DNA of 64,000 nucleotides from Thermococcus sp. 18S1 (GTDB lineage Archaea > Methanobacteriota_B > Thermococci > Thermococcales > Thermococcaceae): the NCBI RefSeq assembly GCF_012027645.1, contig NZ_SNUU01000001.1, positions 62,001 to 126,000 of the forward strand, written 5' to 3'. Under the pieces are notes generated by a model. That model was not told the origin of the DNA. It saw only the letters and a program-made list of their open reading frames with translations, and made no database searches. Every line of letters starts with the position of its first letter. The stretch's first letter is position 1. Positions 35,211-45,206 of the stretch are shown piece after piece. Position numbers and translations under genes: made by a program.

Positions 35211-36053
35211 CTACTCCATCAGCCCCTCTATCAGCCTCGCCTTCTCCTGCGCCTTTCTGAGGTGCTCGACGGTAACCTTGGTGTAAATCTGCGTCGTTGA
35301 GAGGTTCGAGTGGCCGAGGAGCTCCTGGATGGCCCTTATGTCGACGCCGTTTTCGAGCATGTGGGTCGCGAAGCTGTGGCGGAGCTTGTGGGGCGTGACT
35401 TCAACACCGGCCCTGACGCCGTAGCGCTTCAGGAGGTACCACACGGTTTTGGTGGAGAGTCTGTCCTTTTCCCTCCTTCTCTCCTCGACGAGGAGGTACT
35501 CGCTGTCGTCGGATCGCGTTTCGAGGTATGCCCGTATCTCCCTCGCAAGGAACTCCGGAATGGGTACGACGCGGTCCTTGGCACCCTTGCCGCCCCGAAC
35601 CACGATGATGGAGCGCTCCAGGTCAACGTCGCGCCTCTTGAGGTTGCACAGCTCGCTGACGCGTAATCCCGCGCCGTAGAGGAGGAGAACTATAAGCCTA
35701 TCGCGCTTTTTTGTCGGCGGAATAACCGAGAGGAGCCTCTTAACCTCCTCGCGCGTCAGAGCCTTCGGGAGACTCCTGGGGACCTTCGGGGGCTTGAGCT
35801 TCTCGGCCTCTTCATCGTAGCCCTCGAAGCGGAAGTAGGAGCGCAGGGCCTGAACCACGAGATTAAGGCTCCTGTTGGAGTAGCCTTCTTTCCTAAGCCT
35901 CGCGAGAAAACGGAGGGCGGAGCGGGCGTTTGGGGAGCCGCCCCACTCCAGATACCGGCGCACGTAGTAGGAGTACATCCTAATCGTGTTCGGGCTCTTT
36001 CCCTCGAGGTCGAGGTACGTCTCGTACTCCTCTATCAGCTCGGGGACTTCCAT
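35211..36053 (-). CDS. xerA: tyrosine recombinase XerA
   Basis: A 280-residue archaeal Xer recombinase that resolves chromosome dimers at dif. The SAM-like core-binding domain (residues 1-90) precedes the catalytic domain with all active residues: Arg131, Lys156, His222, Arg225, His248 and Tyr257. Length and pattern match chromosomal XerA. No att-like repeats or viral genes surround it, so a host role is favoured over an integrated element. The ATG lies one base beyond the TGA of the upstream Toprim gene, so the two are tightly coupled. It converges with pfkC. Confidence 0.92.
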   Translation of the reverse strand: MEVPELIEEYETYLDLEGKSPNTIRMYSYYVRRYLEWGGSPNARSALRFLARLRKEGYSNRSLNLVVQALRSYFRFEGYDEEAEKLKPPKVPRSLPKALTREEVKRLLSVIPPTKKRDRLIVLLLYGAGLRVSELCNLKRRDVDLERSIIVVRGGKGAKDRVVPIPEFLAREIRAYLETRSDDSEYLLVEERRREKDRLSTKTVWYLLKRYGVRAGVEVTPHKLRHSFATHMLENGVDIRAIQELLGHSNLSTTQIYTKVTVEHLRKAQEKARLIEGLME

Positions 36054-36054
36054 A

Positions 36055-36957
36055 TCACAGGCCCTTCAGGAGGTTTTCAAGCTCCTCAGGCTTCACTTCC
36101 GCACTCTCGGCAACCTCTTCCTCCCCTGTTGGCTCGGCCCGTGCGGGGGGCTCTTCCTTTGGAGGCTCCGGCCGGGGCGGCTTTGGCTCCGGCTCCTCCC
36201 GGATGGCTATGCTGAGGTAGACGGTTCTGAGGAGCTCGTCCACAAGAGACCTGTCCTCGGCGAAGATGTATCCCTGACCCACTATGACCCTGCCGGTAAG
36301 TCCGAGCTTCTCGACGGCCTTTCCAATGTACGCCTCGTCAGGGACCGGCTCGGCGGGGAAGAGGGACTTCCAGGCTTCTTCAACGCGATAAACGTTCTTA
36401 CTGTTCTCAAGGAGGGCTTTAAGGCCAGAGTTCTCCTCGGCAAGCTTTTCACTCTCGGCCTTCAACTCGTCGTAGGCCTTTCTCAGAGCCTCGTACTCGC
36501 CGTGAAGGCGCTTGTATTCGTCCGTGAGACCATCGTAGCGTCCCTTGAGGTCGAGGAGCTGGTTCCTGAGCGCCATGTACTCCGGGAGTATCTGGAGGCT
36601 CTTGAGACCGGCGCGGACGAGGGTGTTCTTGAGCTCCTTCCTGACGAGCTCAACGTCAACGTGCTCGAGATCGTGGCCGAGGGGGAGCTTCATCCTTTCA
36701 ACGTGCCCGACCATCTCCCCCAGCTCTCCAAAGAGCCTCTCGGCCAGATCCCTTCCGACCCTGTCTGCATCGGTCGCTATGATGAGGAGGTCAGCGCCCG
36801 CGGCGGCGCTCTTCGCTATCTCCACGTTGGTCGTCGGGATTATCGCGGAAATCGTGATGTTGTACTCGCTTCCCAAAGCCAAGCCCTGAAGGGCCTTACT
36901 TACAACCTCAACGTCGCTCGCACCTTCTACGAGGATTCTAACATCGACTATGGCCAT
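36055..36957 (-). CDS. Toprim-domain protein with coiled coil and acidic Pro-rich tail
   Basis: A 300-residue protein with a Toprim domain at the N terminus: the glutamate in LVEGASD (Glu11) and the DxD in ATDADRVG (Asp63/Asp65) are intact, which in this fold hold magnesium in nucleases, primases and topoisomerases. A coiled coil (about residues 115-190), a small alpha/beta part and a Pro/Glu-rich tail (about 250-290) follow. ATG 36957 has AGGTGATGCGT upstream. It is translated together with XerA. A nuclease or DNA-structuring role is possible, not shown. Confidence 0.75.
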   Translation of the reverse strand: MAIVDVRILVEGASDVEVVSKALQGLALGSEYNITISAIIPTTNVEIAKSAAAGADLLIIATDADRVGRDLAERLFGELGEMVGHVERMKLPLGHDLEHVDVELVRKELKNTLVRAGLKSLQILPEYMALRNQLLDLKGRYDGLTDEYKRLHGEYEALRKAYDELKAESEKLAEENSGLKALLENSKNVYRVEEAWKSLFPAEPVPDEAYIGKAVEKLGLTGRVIVGQGYIFAEDRSLVDELLRTVYLSIAIREEPEPKPPRPEPPKEEPPARAEPTGEEEVAESAEVKPEELENLLKGL

Positions 36958-37017
36958 ACGCATCACCTGACTTTCTCTCCCCCTTCGGGTTTAAAACGCT
37001 TCCGCGTTGGAGACAGG

Positions 37018-37025
37018 CTTATAAG
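37018..37025 (+). promoter_or_regulatory. TATA box of the glycosyltransferase gene
   Basis: CTTATAAG 30-37 bases before ATG 37055; the short leader holds GGGAGGGGAGC. Confidence 0.5.
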
Positions 37026-37054
37026 GAAAATAACATAACAACTGGGAGGGGAGC

Positions 37055-38293
37055 ATGGAGCCGCTAACTGGTGCCGTGGACATCGTAGTGTCCGTCCTCC
37101 GCTTCATCTGGCTGTTCTCAGTTGCGATTATCTACCCAGTGTTCTTCTACTACATAGCCCTGACGATAGCTGGGTTGAGGTACAACTCAAAGTTCAAGGA
37201 GCCCGAGATTCCAGAGGAACTTCCCTCCGTCACCATCCTCATCCCCGCCCGGAACGAGGCCGTGGTGATAAAGGACACGCTTCTGGCGATGGCAAACCTC
37301 GACTATCCAAAGAATAAACTGGAGGTTCTACTCTTGGACGACGGTTCCACTGACGACACGGTGAGGGTAGCCGAGGATGTCGCCAAGGAATACCCGTTCA
37401 TCAGGGTAGTCCGTGTTGAGAATGGAGGCAGGGGAAAGAGCTACGTCCTGAACTACGGCCTAAAGCTGGCGAAGGGAGAGGTCATAGCGGTCTATGACGC
37501 GGACAACAGACCCGAGCCCGGGGCGCTCAAGGCTCTGGTGGCGATGCTGAGCGATGAGACGCCGGCAGTAACTGGAAAGGTCAGGACGATAAACTGGAAC
37601 AGGAACATCCTCACGAGGTTCATATGCATGGAGTACCTCTACTTCCAGCTGGCAGGTCAGAGTGGAAAGAGCAAACTCTACAAAACCGCGGTGCTTCCAG
37701 GGACGAACTTCGTTATCAGAAGGGACCTGCTCGAAGAGCTCGGCGGCTGGGACGAGGAAGCCCTGGCCGAGGATCTGGAGCTGTCATTCAGGATAATCGC
37801 AACGGGCAAGAGGATAGCCTACAATCCACTCGCCATCACCTGGGAGCAGGAGCCCGAGAGCTGGCGTGTGTGGTTCAGGCAGCGGACGCGCTGGGCGGCG
37901 GGAAACGTCTACACCGTGAGGGAGCACATAAAGAGGTTCCGCGAGATTCCCGGCTGGGGTCTGCGCTTTGACCTGCTCCTCACGCTGATGGTGTACTACC
38001 TCCTGGCGATAGCGGTCATAGTGGCGGACGTGGCCTTCGTAGCGCTCCTGGTAACCTTCGGAAACATCACATGGTTCACGGGGCTCATCTTGAGCTTCGT
38101 TTATGTCTCGTTCCTGCTGGAGATATTCGCCGGCCTCTACGACGGAAAGATAAGGAGCGTTGGCTGCTGGCTCCTTGCGCCGCTCATGTACTACACCTAC
38201 TCCCAGATATGGATATTCATTTCGCTGGCCGGCCTCTGGGAGGCTGGAAAAGCCAAGAAGGTGTGGTACAAGACCCCGCGGACGGCGGTTTAG
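37055..38293 (+). CDS. membrane glycosyltransferase family 2 (processive, hyaluronan/cellulose synthase-like)
   Basis: A 412-residue membrane GT-A enzyme. One helix precedes the catalytic domain, with LDDGSTD (Asp95/Asp96), the metal motif YDADN (148-150), the base-containing AEDLELS and the QxxRW-type RQRTRW motif; three to four helices follow (about 310-400). This arrangement fits processive polysaccharide synthases. It probably adds sugars to an extracellular glycan or lipid, the sugar being unknown. Its last four bases overlap the convergent sfsA. Confidence 0.88.
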   Translation: MEPLTGAVDIVVSVLRFIWLFSVAIIYPVFFYYIALTIAGLRYNSKFKEPEIPEELPSVTILIPARNEAVVIKDTLLAMANLDYPKNKLEVLLLDDGSTDDTVRVAEDVAKEYPFIRVVRVENGGRGKSYVLNYGLKLAKGEVIAVYDADNRPEPGALKALVAMLSDETPAVTGKVRTINWNRNILTRFICMEYLYFQLAGQSGKSKLYKTAVLPGTNFVIRRDLLEELGGWDEEALAEDLELSFRIIATGKRIAYNPLAITWEQEPESWRVWFRQRTRWAAGNVYTVREHIKRFREIPGWGLRFDLLLTLMVYYLLAIAVIVADVAFVALLVTFGNITWFTGLILSFVYVSFLLEIFAGLYDGKIRSVGCWLLAPLMYYTYSQIWIFISLAGLWEAGKAKKVWYKTPRTAV

Positions 38294-38994
38294 AGCTCGA
38301 TTTCAAGGCTCGGCCTCTCAAGAACGACCCTCCCATCTGGCAGGAGGGATATGCCCAGCGCGTGGATTTCAACGCCCACCTTGTTCGCCTCTCTAAGGAG
38401 CCTCGCTATCTCCGGGTCGCCCCTCCCGTAGGGACGGAATCTCTCAACGCCCGGCATCGCGCCGATGAAGAAGATCATGGCTTTTTTCCCAGCTTTAGAG
38501 AGCTCTATAAGCTCCCTGATGTGCTTCTGTCCTCTGAGGCTCGGGCAGTCCGGGTACATCGCGTACTCGCCCTTATTCCCGCCGCGCAGGACGGCGCTCT
38601 TCATCTCGGCGTAGACCTCCCCTTCAGGACATTCGAAGAGGTAATCGAGGCGCGATTTGCCGACCGTGATTTCCTTCCTCTTTATCCTGCAGTCCCTAAG
38701 CCATGGAACCAACCCGAACTCCAGAGCCCTTTCGAATGCTTTGGCCTGGGTTCGGGTGTCTATCACCGCCCCTTTTCCGCCCAGGTCCTCGAAGGCGACC
38801 AGAACGAAGTCCGTCTTTCCACCGGTCTTGGGCGTGCAGAAGGCCTTCCTGCCCGGAACCATGAACTCCTCCAATCGGCCGGTGTTGGTCACCAGGGCTT
38901 TCCTTTCCTCACCATCAACCTCTACCAGCGCCACGAAGCGGTTGAGCCTTTTGCGGAAGGTGCAGGGGACTACGTTAAGCCTAAGCAACTCCAT
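38290..38994 (-). CDS. sfsA: SfsA family protein (putative DNA/RNA nuclease)
   Basis: A 234-residue SfsA protein. The N-terminal OB-like domain (residues 1-80) and the C-terminal nuclease-like domain with SRLDYLFE, YAEMKSAVL and DCPSLRGQKHIREL match the family, whose PD-(D/E)XK-type site (here Asp, Glu and Lys) is intact. The old name (sugar fermentation stimulation) does not describe the activity. It overlaps the glycosyltransferase gene by four bases on the opposite strand and diverges from the M42 peptidase gene. Confidence 0.92.
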   Translation of the reverse strand: MELLRLNVVPCTFRKRLNRFVALVEVDGEERKALVTNTGRLEEFMVPGRKAFCTPKTGGKTDFVLVAFEDLGGKGAVIDTRTQAKAFERALEFGLVPWLRDCRIKRKEITVGKSRLDYLFECPEGEVYAEMKSAVLRGGNKGEYAMYPDCPSLRGQKHIRELIELSKAGKKAMIFFIGAMPGVERFRPYGRGDPEIARLLREANKVGVEIHALGISLLPDGRVVLERPSLEIEL

Positions 38995-39067
38995 GTGGGA
39001 TGTTCCTCCCCGAAGCTAAAAAATCTTTGGGGTGCACCTAAAACCTTAAATATCCCTGGCATGACCA

Positions 39068-40149
<1,082 letters not shown>

Positions 40150-40159
40150 GCCTTCCTCC

Positions 40160-40178
40160 GTTTTTTCATCGTTTTCCA
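40160..40178 (+). terminator. T-rich terminator after the M42 peptidase gene
   Basis: CCGTTTTTTCATCGTTTTCC-type tract directly after the stop codon, followed by a new TATA-like AATTTAAAAA near 40184 for the next gene. Confidence 0.4.
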
Positions 40179-40239
40179 TCGCCAAATTTAAAAACCCGTT
40201 CGAGTACATTCTGGGGACGAATGCACAAGGGTGCGCCCC

Positions 40240-40938
40240 ATGGAGTCAAGGACGGCAGAGGTGCCCTTCTCGGCAGGGTGGGAAGCGCTTGTGGGGGTAG
40301 CTTCAAGGCCGGAGAGGGTTTTCTCGACGTTTCCGTATGAGGCAGGGGTAATTCAGAGGGGTGAGAAAGTTTTCGCAAGGTTTGCCATCAGAAAGTTTCT
40401 GCTCAAGTTTGAGTTTGAGGGAGTCCTCGAGTTCACCTTTAACGAACCCCACGTCACCTATGTCGTGAAGGGGCCCAGAGGGCTTCTGATACTCTCCTTC
40501 GCCGCGGATAGGGGGCTCATCGCGAAGGCCTCCGCCGACATCCCCGGTGAGAGAATGCTGGGCAAGAAGCTTGAGTTTCTGGCGAAGGGCTCCGGCACCG
40601 CCCTGGCCAGAATGGCGGAGAGCCACCACACGATAGCGGCCAGGGCCTTCGGCTCCCCCCAGAACTTCATAATAAGAAACTTTGAGCCATCCCTAATGGC
40701 ACACACGATAAGGTACGTCCGGTTCCATATCGGGAGCCCTTCGTTCACCCTCAGGGGCGAGAATGGAGGGGAGTGGTTCACGGTCACGGTGGAGAACGAC
40801 ATTGTGAGAATGGTCGAGTACGGGTCTGATTCGGGTAGTTCAATCATCGAAGTGGAGAAGGGGATTCTAAACGTGGGAGCGGAGGATTTTGAGGGGATAG
40901 ATGCGAAGGGGGAATATGTCATCAGGATCCGGGAGTAG
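40240..40938 (+). CDS. hypothetical protein, possibly SRPBCC/CoxG-like
   Basis: A 232-residue soluble protein. The N-terminal 140 residues (FSAGWEALVGVASRPERVFS, then alternating strands) resemble the helix-grip fold of SRPBCC/CoxG proteins by pattern only. The C-terminal 90 residues are beta-rich. ATG 40240 is taken because GGGTGC lies seven bases before it; in-frame GTG 40231 overlaps. It ends 16 bases inside the convergent gene at 40922. Confidence 0.55.
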   Translation: MESRTAEVPFSAGWEALVGVASRPERVFSTFPYEAGVIQRGEKVFARFAIRKFLLKFEFEGVLEFTFNEPHVTYVVKGPRGLLILSFAADRGLIAKASADIPGERMLGKKLEFLAKGSGTALARMAESHHTIAARAFGSPQNFIIRNFEPSLMAHTIRYVRFHIGSPSFTLRGENGGEWFTVTVENDIVRMVEYGSDSGSSIIEVEKGILNVGAEDFEGIDAKGEYVIRIRE

Positions 40939-41260
40939 TCTCTTCCCTTTCTCCCGTCTCCGAGGCCCCTTCAGAGGGCTCCTCGAGGGAATTCGAGCTT
41001 CTGGAAACCACTGGGATCGCAGACTCACTGGCAGCTTCCTCCCTCTTGGCGAGTTCTTTTTCGAACCTGTTCCACTCGTACCAGAAGAACAGAATTCCCA
41101 GGATCACTCCAAGGAGGATGAACGGGAATCTGGAGGGCAACGGAAGGCCACGATGCCACCGGTAGAGCAGGTAGTTCTGATAGAAGAACAGGTATCCCAG
41201 CCACGTCACCACGAGGGCCTCAACCGCGTATTCGATGAACCTGCCCGTCTTCTCGTCCAT
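40922..41260 (-). CDS. hypothetical small membrane protein, two helices
   Basis: A 112-residue protein with two membrane helices (near 12-28 and 38-56) and a charged C-terminal tail rich in Glu and Ser. AGGTGACAGTA precedes ATG 41260. It overlaps the end of the gene at 40240 by 17 bases and diverges from the XPD-type helicase. No family is recognised. Confidence 0.55.
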   Translation of the reverse strand: MDEKTGRFIEYAVEALVVTWLGYLFFYQNYLLYRWHRGLPLPSRFPFILLGVILGILFFWYEWNRFEKELAKREEAASESAIPVVSRSSNSLEEPSEGASETGEREETTPGS

Positions 41261-41309
41261 TACTGTCACCTGGGGAAAAGTTAAAAGCGAGCCGTTAAAA
41301 CTCTTTCCC

Positions 41310-43250
41310 ATGACCGACTACTTCCCGTACAAAAACCTGCGACCGAACCAGCGCAATTTCATAGAACTGGTCTCAAAAGCCGTTGAAAACGGAGAGAACG
41401 TCATCATCGAGGCACCCACAGGATTCGGAAAGACCGTGAGCGTCCTGGCGGGAGTACTCCCCCACGCCAAGGAGATGGGCTACAAGGTGCTCTACCTGGC
41501 CAGAACACACAGGCAGATGGACAGGGTCATAGAGGAGCTGAAGGCGATAAGCAGGAAGAGCCCCGTTTCCGGCGTTGAACTCAGGAGCAGGAAGGACCTC
41601 TGCCTGCACACGTACCTCACCCAGTTCACGAGCGACGCATACACCGCAATGGTCGTCTGCAAGAACCTCAAGAAGATGGGCAAATGCGAGTTCTACGAGA
41701 ACGAAAAGAAGAAAAAGGCGGAGTTCGACGAGCTGGTGCGCTTCTTCCTCGGGGAGCCGAGTCACCCCGCGGAGATACTCGACTACTCCCAGACCCTGGA
41801 GCTGTGCCCCTACGATTTAACCAAGAGGATAGCGGAGAAGGCGGACGTGATAGTCGCCAGCTACCTCTACCTCCTCAGCCCCACCATACGTGAGAACTTC
41901 ATAAGCTCCCTGGACCTCGATTACTCCGACCTGATAGTCGTCTTTGACGAGGCCCACAACCTTCCGGATCAGGCGATTTCGGCACTCAGCGATAAAATAA
42001 GCATAAACACAATCAACAGGGCAATAAAAGAGGCCGACGAATACAACGAGCACGAGATAGCAAACTTCCTGAGCATCCTGGGCAGGGGGCTGGAGATACT
42101 GTTCCAGGAAAAACTGGCGAACAGGGACATCCAGGAGACCGCCATCCAGCCCGAGCTGGTGTTCTCTCACGTTGTCGAGGTTCTTGGATTGGACACGAGG
42201 TGGCTCGTCAAGACACTCAACGACATGGTGGCGGTCGGGGATTCGATAAGGGAGGATAGGATAGAAAAGGGCAAACCTCCCCGCTCCTACATCGGGCGCG
42301 TCGGCGAGTTCCTTCTCCTGTGGCTCTCCCTCATCGGAAGGGAGGACTACCTGTTCCTCATGAGCAGGGACAGGGGGCTGAGCCTCGAGCTCGTTGCCCT
42401 CGACCCATCCAAGGCCCTGGGCTTCATAAAGGACGTCCAGAGCGCGATATTCATGTCCGGAACGCTCACCCCGCTTGAGGCCTTCCGCGATGTTATGGGC
42501 GTGGAGAACGCCCGCCTGAAGAAGTTCCCGAGGATGGTAAAGCGCGAGAACGCCCAGGTTTTGGTGGCCAAAGACGTCTCAACTAGGGGCGATGAGCGCT
42601 CGCTCCAGGTTTACCGGAAGATGGTGGACTACATCGTGGAAGCGGCGAGGATAATCCCGAAGAACGTCGGGGTTTTCGCGGCATCCTACGAGGTTCTCCA
42701 GGGTCTTTTATCCGCGAACCTCCAGGTTAGGCTGGAGGAGACGGGAAAGGCGGTCTTCATCGAGAAGCAGGGTGTCTCTTCGGCCGAGAACGACCTCATG
42801 GTCGCCCAGTTCAAGGCCCATGCGAGGGGCAACGGGGCGGTCCTGCTCGGCGTGATGGGCGGCAGGAACAGCGAGGGACAGGACTACAGCGGGGACGAAA
42901 TGAACGGCGTGGTGCTCGTCGGAATCCCCTACGCGAGGCCAACGCCGAGGGTTCAGGCAAGGATAAGGTACTTCGAACGCAAGTTCCCGGAGAAGGGCAG
43001 GTACTACGGCTACTACCTGCCTGCCCACAGAAAGCTCGTCCAGGCTGCCGGAAGGGTGCACCGTTCGGCGGAGGAGAAGGGTTCGATAGTGGTCCTCGAC
43101 TACCGCCTGCTCTGGAGGGGGATAAGGAAAGACCTGCCGGACTGGATGGTGGAAACGGTGAGACCCGTTGACCTGGGGAGGATGAGACTCTACCTCAAGA
43201 GGTTCTGGGAAAATGGCGAAAGATTTAAAAAGGCCCCCCGAAAGGTATAA
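41310..43250 (+). CDS. XPD/DinG-type iron-sulphur DNA helicase
   Basis: A 646-residue superfamily 2 5'-3' helicase. Walker A is APTGFGKT (35-42), motif II is FDEAH, and four cysteines lie between motifs I and II (Cys98, 117, 126 and 166), which hold the 4Fe-4S cluster of XPD/Rad3 enzymes. Motif VI is QAAGRVHRS. Archaeal XPD repairs bulky lesions and unwinds forks. ATG 41310 follows two TATA-like stretches, and the message may be leaderless. The tRNA-Met promoter overlaps its stop codon. Confidence 0.92.
   Translation: MTDYFPYKNLRPNQRNFIELVSKAVENGENVIIEAPTGFGKTVSVLAGVLPHAKEMGYKVLYLARTHRQMDRVIEELKAISRKSPVSGVELRSRKDLCLHTYLTQFTSDAYTAMVVCKNLKKMGKCEFYENEKKKKAEFDELVRFFLGEPSHPAEILDYSQTLELCPYDLTKRIAEKADVIVASYLYLLSPTIRENFISSLDLDYSDLIVVFDEAHNLPDQAISALSDKISINTINRAIKEADEYNEHEIANFLSILGRGLEILFQEKLANRDIQETAIQPELVFSHVVEVLGLDTRWLVKTLNDMVAVGDSIREDRIEKGKPPRSYIGRVGEFLLLWLSLIGREDYLFLMSRDRGLSLELVALDPSKALGFIKDVQSAIFMSGTLTPLEAFRDVMGVENARLKKFPRMVKRENAQVLVAKDVSTRGDERSLQVYRKMVDYIVEAARIIPKNVGVFAASYEVLQGLLSANLQVRLEETGKAVFIEKQGVSSAENDLMVAQFKAHARGNGAVLLGVMGGRNSEGQDYSGDEMNGVVLVGIPYARPTPRVQARIRYFERKFPEKGRYYGYYLPAHRKLVQAAGRVHRSAEEKGSIVVLDYRLLWRGIRKDLPDWMVETVRPVDLGRMRLYLKRFWENGERFKKAPRKV
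43246..43250 (+). promoter_or_regulatory. TATA box of tRNA-Met
   Basis: TATAA about 23 bases before the tRNA, overlapping the helicase stop codon. Confidence 0.5.
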
Positions 43251-43268
43251 CCCGAGCGCTCAGGCAGT

Positions 43269-43376
43269 GCCGGGGTAGCTTAGCCTGGTCAGAGCGCTCG
43301 GCTCATAGGGCCGCTCCCCTTCGGGGGAGCCTGAGAAACCGAGAGGTCCGGGGTTCAAAGCCCCGCCCCGGCACCA
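43269..43376 (+). tRNA. tRNA-Met (CAT), elongator, with a 30-base intron
   Basis: The acceptor stem GCCGGGG/CCCCGGC, D arm, TTC arm and encoded CCA (43374-43376) are intact. The anticodon CAT is at 43304-43306. Removing 43308-43337, just after position 37, joins A37 to A38 and restores the CTCGG/CCGAG stem. The intron forms its own GC-rich hairpin and the ends are consistent with the bulge-helix-bulge cut by the archaeal splicing endonuclease. GCC at the 5' end fits elongator, not initiator, tRNA-Met. Confidence 0.93.
43308..43337 (+). other. archaeal tRNA intron in tRNA-Met
   Basis: A canonical intron at 37/38 with the inverted repeat GCTCCCC/GGGGGAGC. Removal leaves a normal anticodon loop CTCATAA. 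Confidence 0.85.
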
Positions 43377-43378
43377 CA

Positions 43379-43403
43379 GAAACTTTTGCCAAGCAAAAGT
43401 TTC
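43379..43403. repeat. hairpin element downstream of tRNA-Met
   Basis: Eleven-base arms GAAACTTTTGC and GCAAAAGTTTC with a three-base loop, starting two bases after the CCA. A similar pattern follows tRNA-Leu and occurs at 43661. Confidence 0.6.
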
Positions 43404-43660
43404 ATCAAAGTTCGTAGCTCTTTTTGGAAAGCTGGATTCTAAAGTGATTTTCCTACCAGCCGGCGGTTTTTAGTATGAGAACTTTTCAAGTTGCTCTTTG
43501 AGTGTGGGTTTAACTTTAAAATCGACGCCCTTCGGGCGTCAAGAAGAGAGTAACCCCGTTTTGAGGCTTATTCTCAACGTGTTCTCTCTTGGAAGCGAGC
43601 ACTGAGGGGGTAAAATCCTTACATTAGGGCCTTTTTAAAGAGGAGCTACATGCTTTTGGT

Positions 43661-43681
43661 GAAGCTTTTGGAAAAAGCTTC
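43661..43681. repeat. hairpin element related to the post-tRNA elements
   Basis: Arms GAAGCTTTT and AAAAGCTTC with loop GGA, matching the GAAnCTTTT...AAAAGnTTC pattern at 43379. Confidence 0.5.
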
Positions 43682-43830
43682 AGCGTTGACAGGGAATCAC
43701 GTGCGATTCTAAAAATATTCCAAGATTTACTCCCCAAATACCGTTCCACAACGTTTTACTCTCCAGGGATTAAACTGGTCACTGGGGAGTTATGACCCTC
43801 GGACATTCGTAAAATTGAAAAAACGAGACG

Positions 43831-44445
43831 TCACCACCCGTACCCATACATCCTCGCCATCAGGTGTCTCTTGATCCGTTTGCCGTAGTAGTAGCCAATG
43901 GCCATTCCGACGACGAGCCCGCCGAGGTGGGCGTAGATGTTAACGCTCGGCAGCAGGCTGTTTATCAGGAAGAGCACGAAGGCGTTTATTAACGCCCCCT
44001 GCATGTTGCCACCAACGACTCCGGTTATAAGTATCAGCGCTCCGACTATGCCAAAGAGCGCCCCGCTCGCGCCGGCACTGACCGAGTTAAGGGGCAACAG
44101 GAGGAGCGTCAGCAGGTTTCCGGCAAGGCCTGAGACGAGGTAGACCATGACGAGCCTCTTCGGCCCGAGTATGCCCTCGAGCTGCCTGCCCATCATCAGG
44201 AGGAAGTACATGTTAAAGCCTATGTGGAGTATGCCGACGTGCACGAACATCGCGGTGAGGAGCTGCCACCAGTAGTTGAGATAAAGAACCGCGTAGTTCC
44301 ACTGGCCGAGCTTCGCCAAAACTTCGATGCTTATGCTGAAGGGATTTCCGCTGAGGATTACCTCGATCACGTAAACAGCCACGTTTATCAGGAACAGCGT
44401 GAACGTCGCCTTTCCGTAGCGGTAGAAATATCTTTCAACGCCCAT
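43831..44445 (-). CDS. rhomboid family intramembrane serine protease
   Basis: A 204-residue integral membrane protease that cuts substrate proteins within or near the membrane. The catalytic serine lies in SAGASGALFG (Ser127) and the partner histidine in NIYAHLGG (His173); HVGILHIGFNMYFL supplies the oxyanion-hole loop. Six helices are seen, the minimal rhomboid core. It overlaps the end of the IMPase gene by 11 bases and so is translationally coupled to it. Confidence 0.93.
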   Translation of the reverse strand: MGVERYFYRYGKATFTLFLINVAVYVIEVILSGNPFSISIEVLAKLGQWNYAVLYLNYWWQLLTAMFVHVGILHIGFNMYFLLMMGRQLEGILGPKRLVMVYLVSGLAGNLLTLLLLPLNSVSAGASGALFGIVGALILITGVVGGNMQGALINAFVLFLINSLLPSVNIYAHLGGLVVGMAIGYYYGKRIKRHLMARMYGYGW

Positions 44446-45205
44446 TTTCCAGCTCCTCCCGTATCATGTCGAGCAGGTAGCGGTCGTTCACGGCTATTAT
44501 GTTCGTCTGCTCGGTCGCGCTCAGGTGTATCTCCAGCTCCCTACCTGTCTCGTCGGTCACGATGGCACCCGCCTCCTTCGCTATCAGCGCACCGGCGGCT
44601 ATATCCGTCGGGCGGACGTAGTTCCGGATATCCAGAACGCCATCGAGGGCCCCCTTTGCCAGGTAGGTAAGCTCAACGGCTATCGCCCCGAGGACACGAA
44701 CGCGTTTGACCCTCTTTATCAGTCCGGTACACCTTCCTCGTGTGTAGAAGCTCAGGGCCTCTTTCCCACGCTCCGGCTTCCTGACCGTTATCCGTCTGCC
44801 GTCCATGAACGCGCCCTTCCCAGGCACGGCTTCGTAGAAGTGCTTCGGCACGAATTCGTAGATGGCTCCGTAAACTGGCTTTTTCCCCTTGAAAACCGCA
44901 AAGCTGAAGGCGAATACCGGTATTCCCGCGGCAAAGTTGTAGGAACCGTCTATGGGATCAACCACAACGGTATAGTCGCTCCCGTTGTCTATGAAGCCTA
45001 TCTCCTCGCTTACCAGATTGACGCCCAGGGGCTCGAGACGGCCGATGACCGCATCCTCCGCGACCTTGTCAACGTATTTCGTCACGTCCCCGCTCACATT
45101 CGTCCCCACGGTTTCCCCTGCCTCGGGGGTTCCAAAGAGGGGCATCACAACCTTCTCAACCTCTCGGGCCGTCTCAAGGGCCACTTCGTTCCACGCTATC
45201 TCCAT
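44435..45205 (-). CDS. inositol monophosphatase/fructose-1,6-bisphosphatase family enzyme
   Basis: A 256-residue magnesium phosphatase with the family's ligands in SEEIGF, VDPIDGSYNF and TDIAAGALI. In archaea such enzymes hydrolyse myo-inositol 1-phosphate and, weakly, fructose 1,6-bisphosphate; inositol is a precursor for phospholipids and compatible solutes. ATG 45205 follows GGGTGGTTGAG; a longer in-frame start at 45214 overlaps it. DUF63 ends one base upstream and rhomboid overlaps downstream: one operon. Confidence 0.92.
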   Translation of the reverse strand: MEIAWNEVALETAREVEKVVMPLFGTPEAGETVGTNVSGDVTKYVDKVAEDAVIGRLEPLGVNLVSEEIGFIDNGSDYTVVVDPIDGSYNFAAGIPVFAFSFAVFKGKKPVYGAIYEFVPKHFYEAVPGKGAFMDGRRITVRKPERGKEALSFYTRGRCTGLIKRVKRVRVLGAIAVELTYLAKGALDGVLDIRNYVRPTDIAAGALIAKEAGAIVTDETGRELEIHLSATEQTNIIAVNDRYLLDMIREELENGR

Positions 45206-45206
45206 C

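Larger units (their letters stand above)
43377..43830. other. 454-base non-coding stretch with hairpins
   Basis: No convincing gene of ordinary size. It holds four perfect or near-perfect inverted repeats: 43379-43403, 43524-43540 (GACGCCC-TTC-GGGCGTC), 43661-43681, and the distant arms ACTCCCCA/TGGGGAGT at 43729-43736 and 43783-43790. There are AT-rich segments and one 20-codon ORF at 43650-43712 with AGGAG upstream. It resembles a worn-down mobile or regulatory island. Confidence 0.6.

Noticed and set aside
36055-36966. Reading the XerA region as an integrated virus
   Set aside because: No att-type repeats, no structural or replication genes of viruses, and XerA matches the chromosomal recombinase in length and residues.
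43524-43540. GACGCCC-TTC-GGGCGTC hairpin as an intrinsic terminator
   Set aside because: No T tract follows and archaeal termination does not rely on hairpins; kept only as part of the non-coding stretch.
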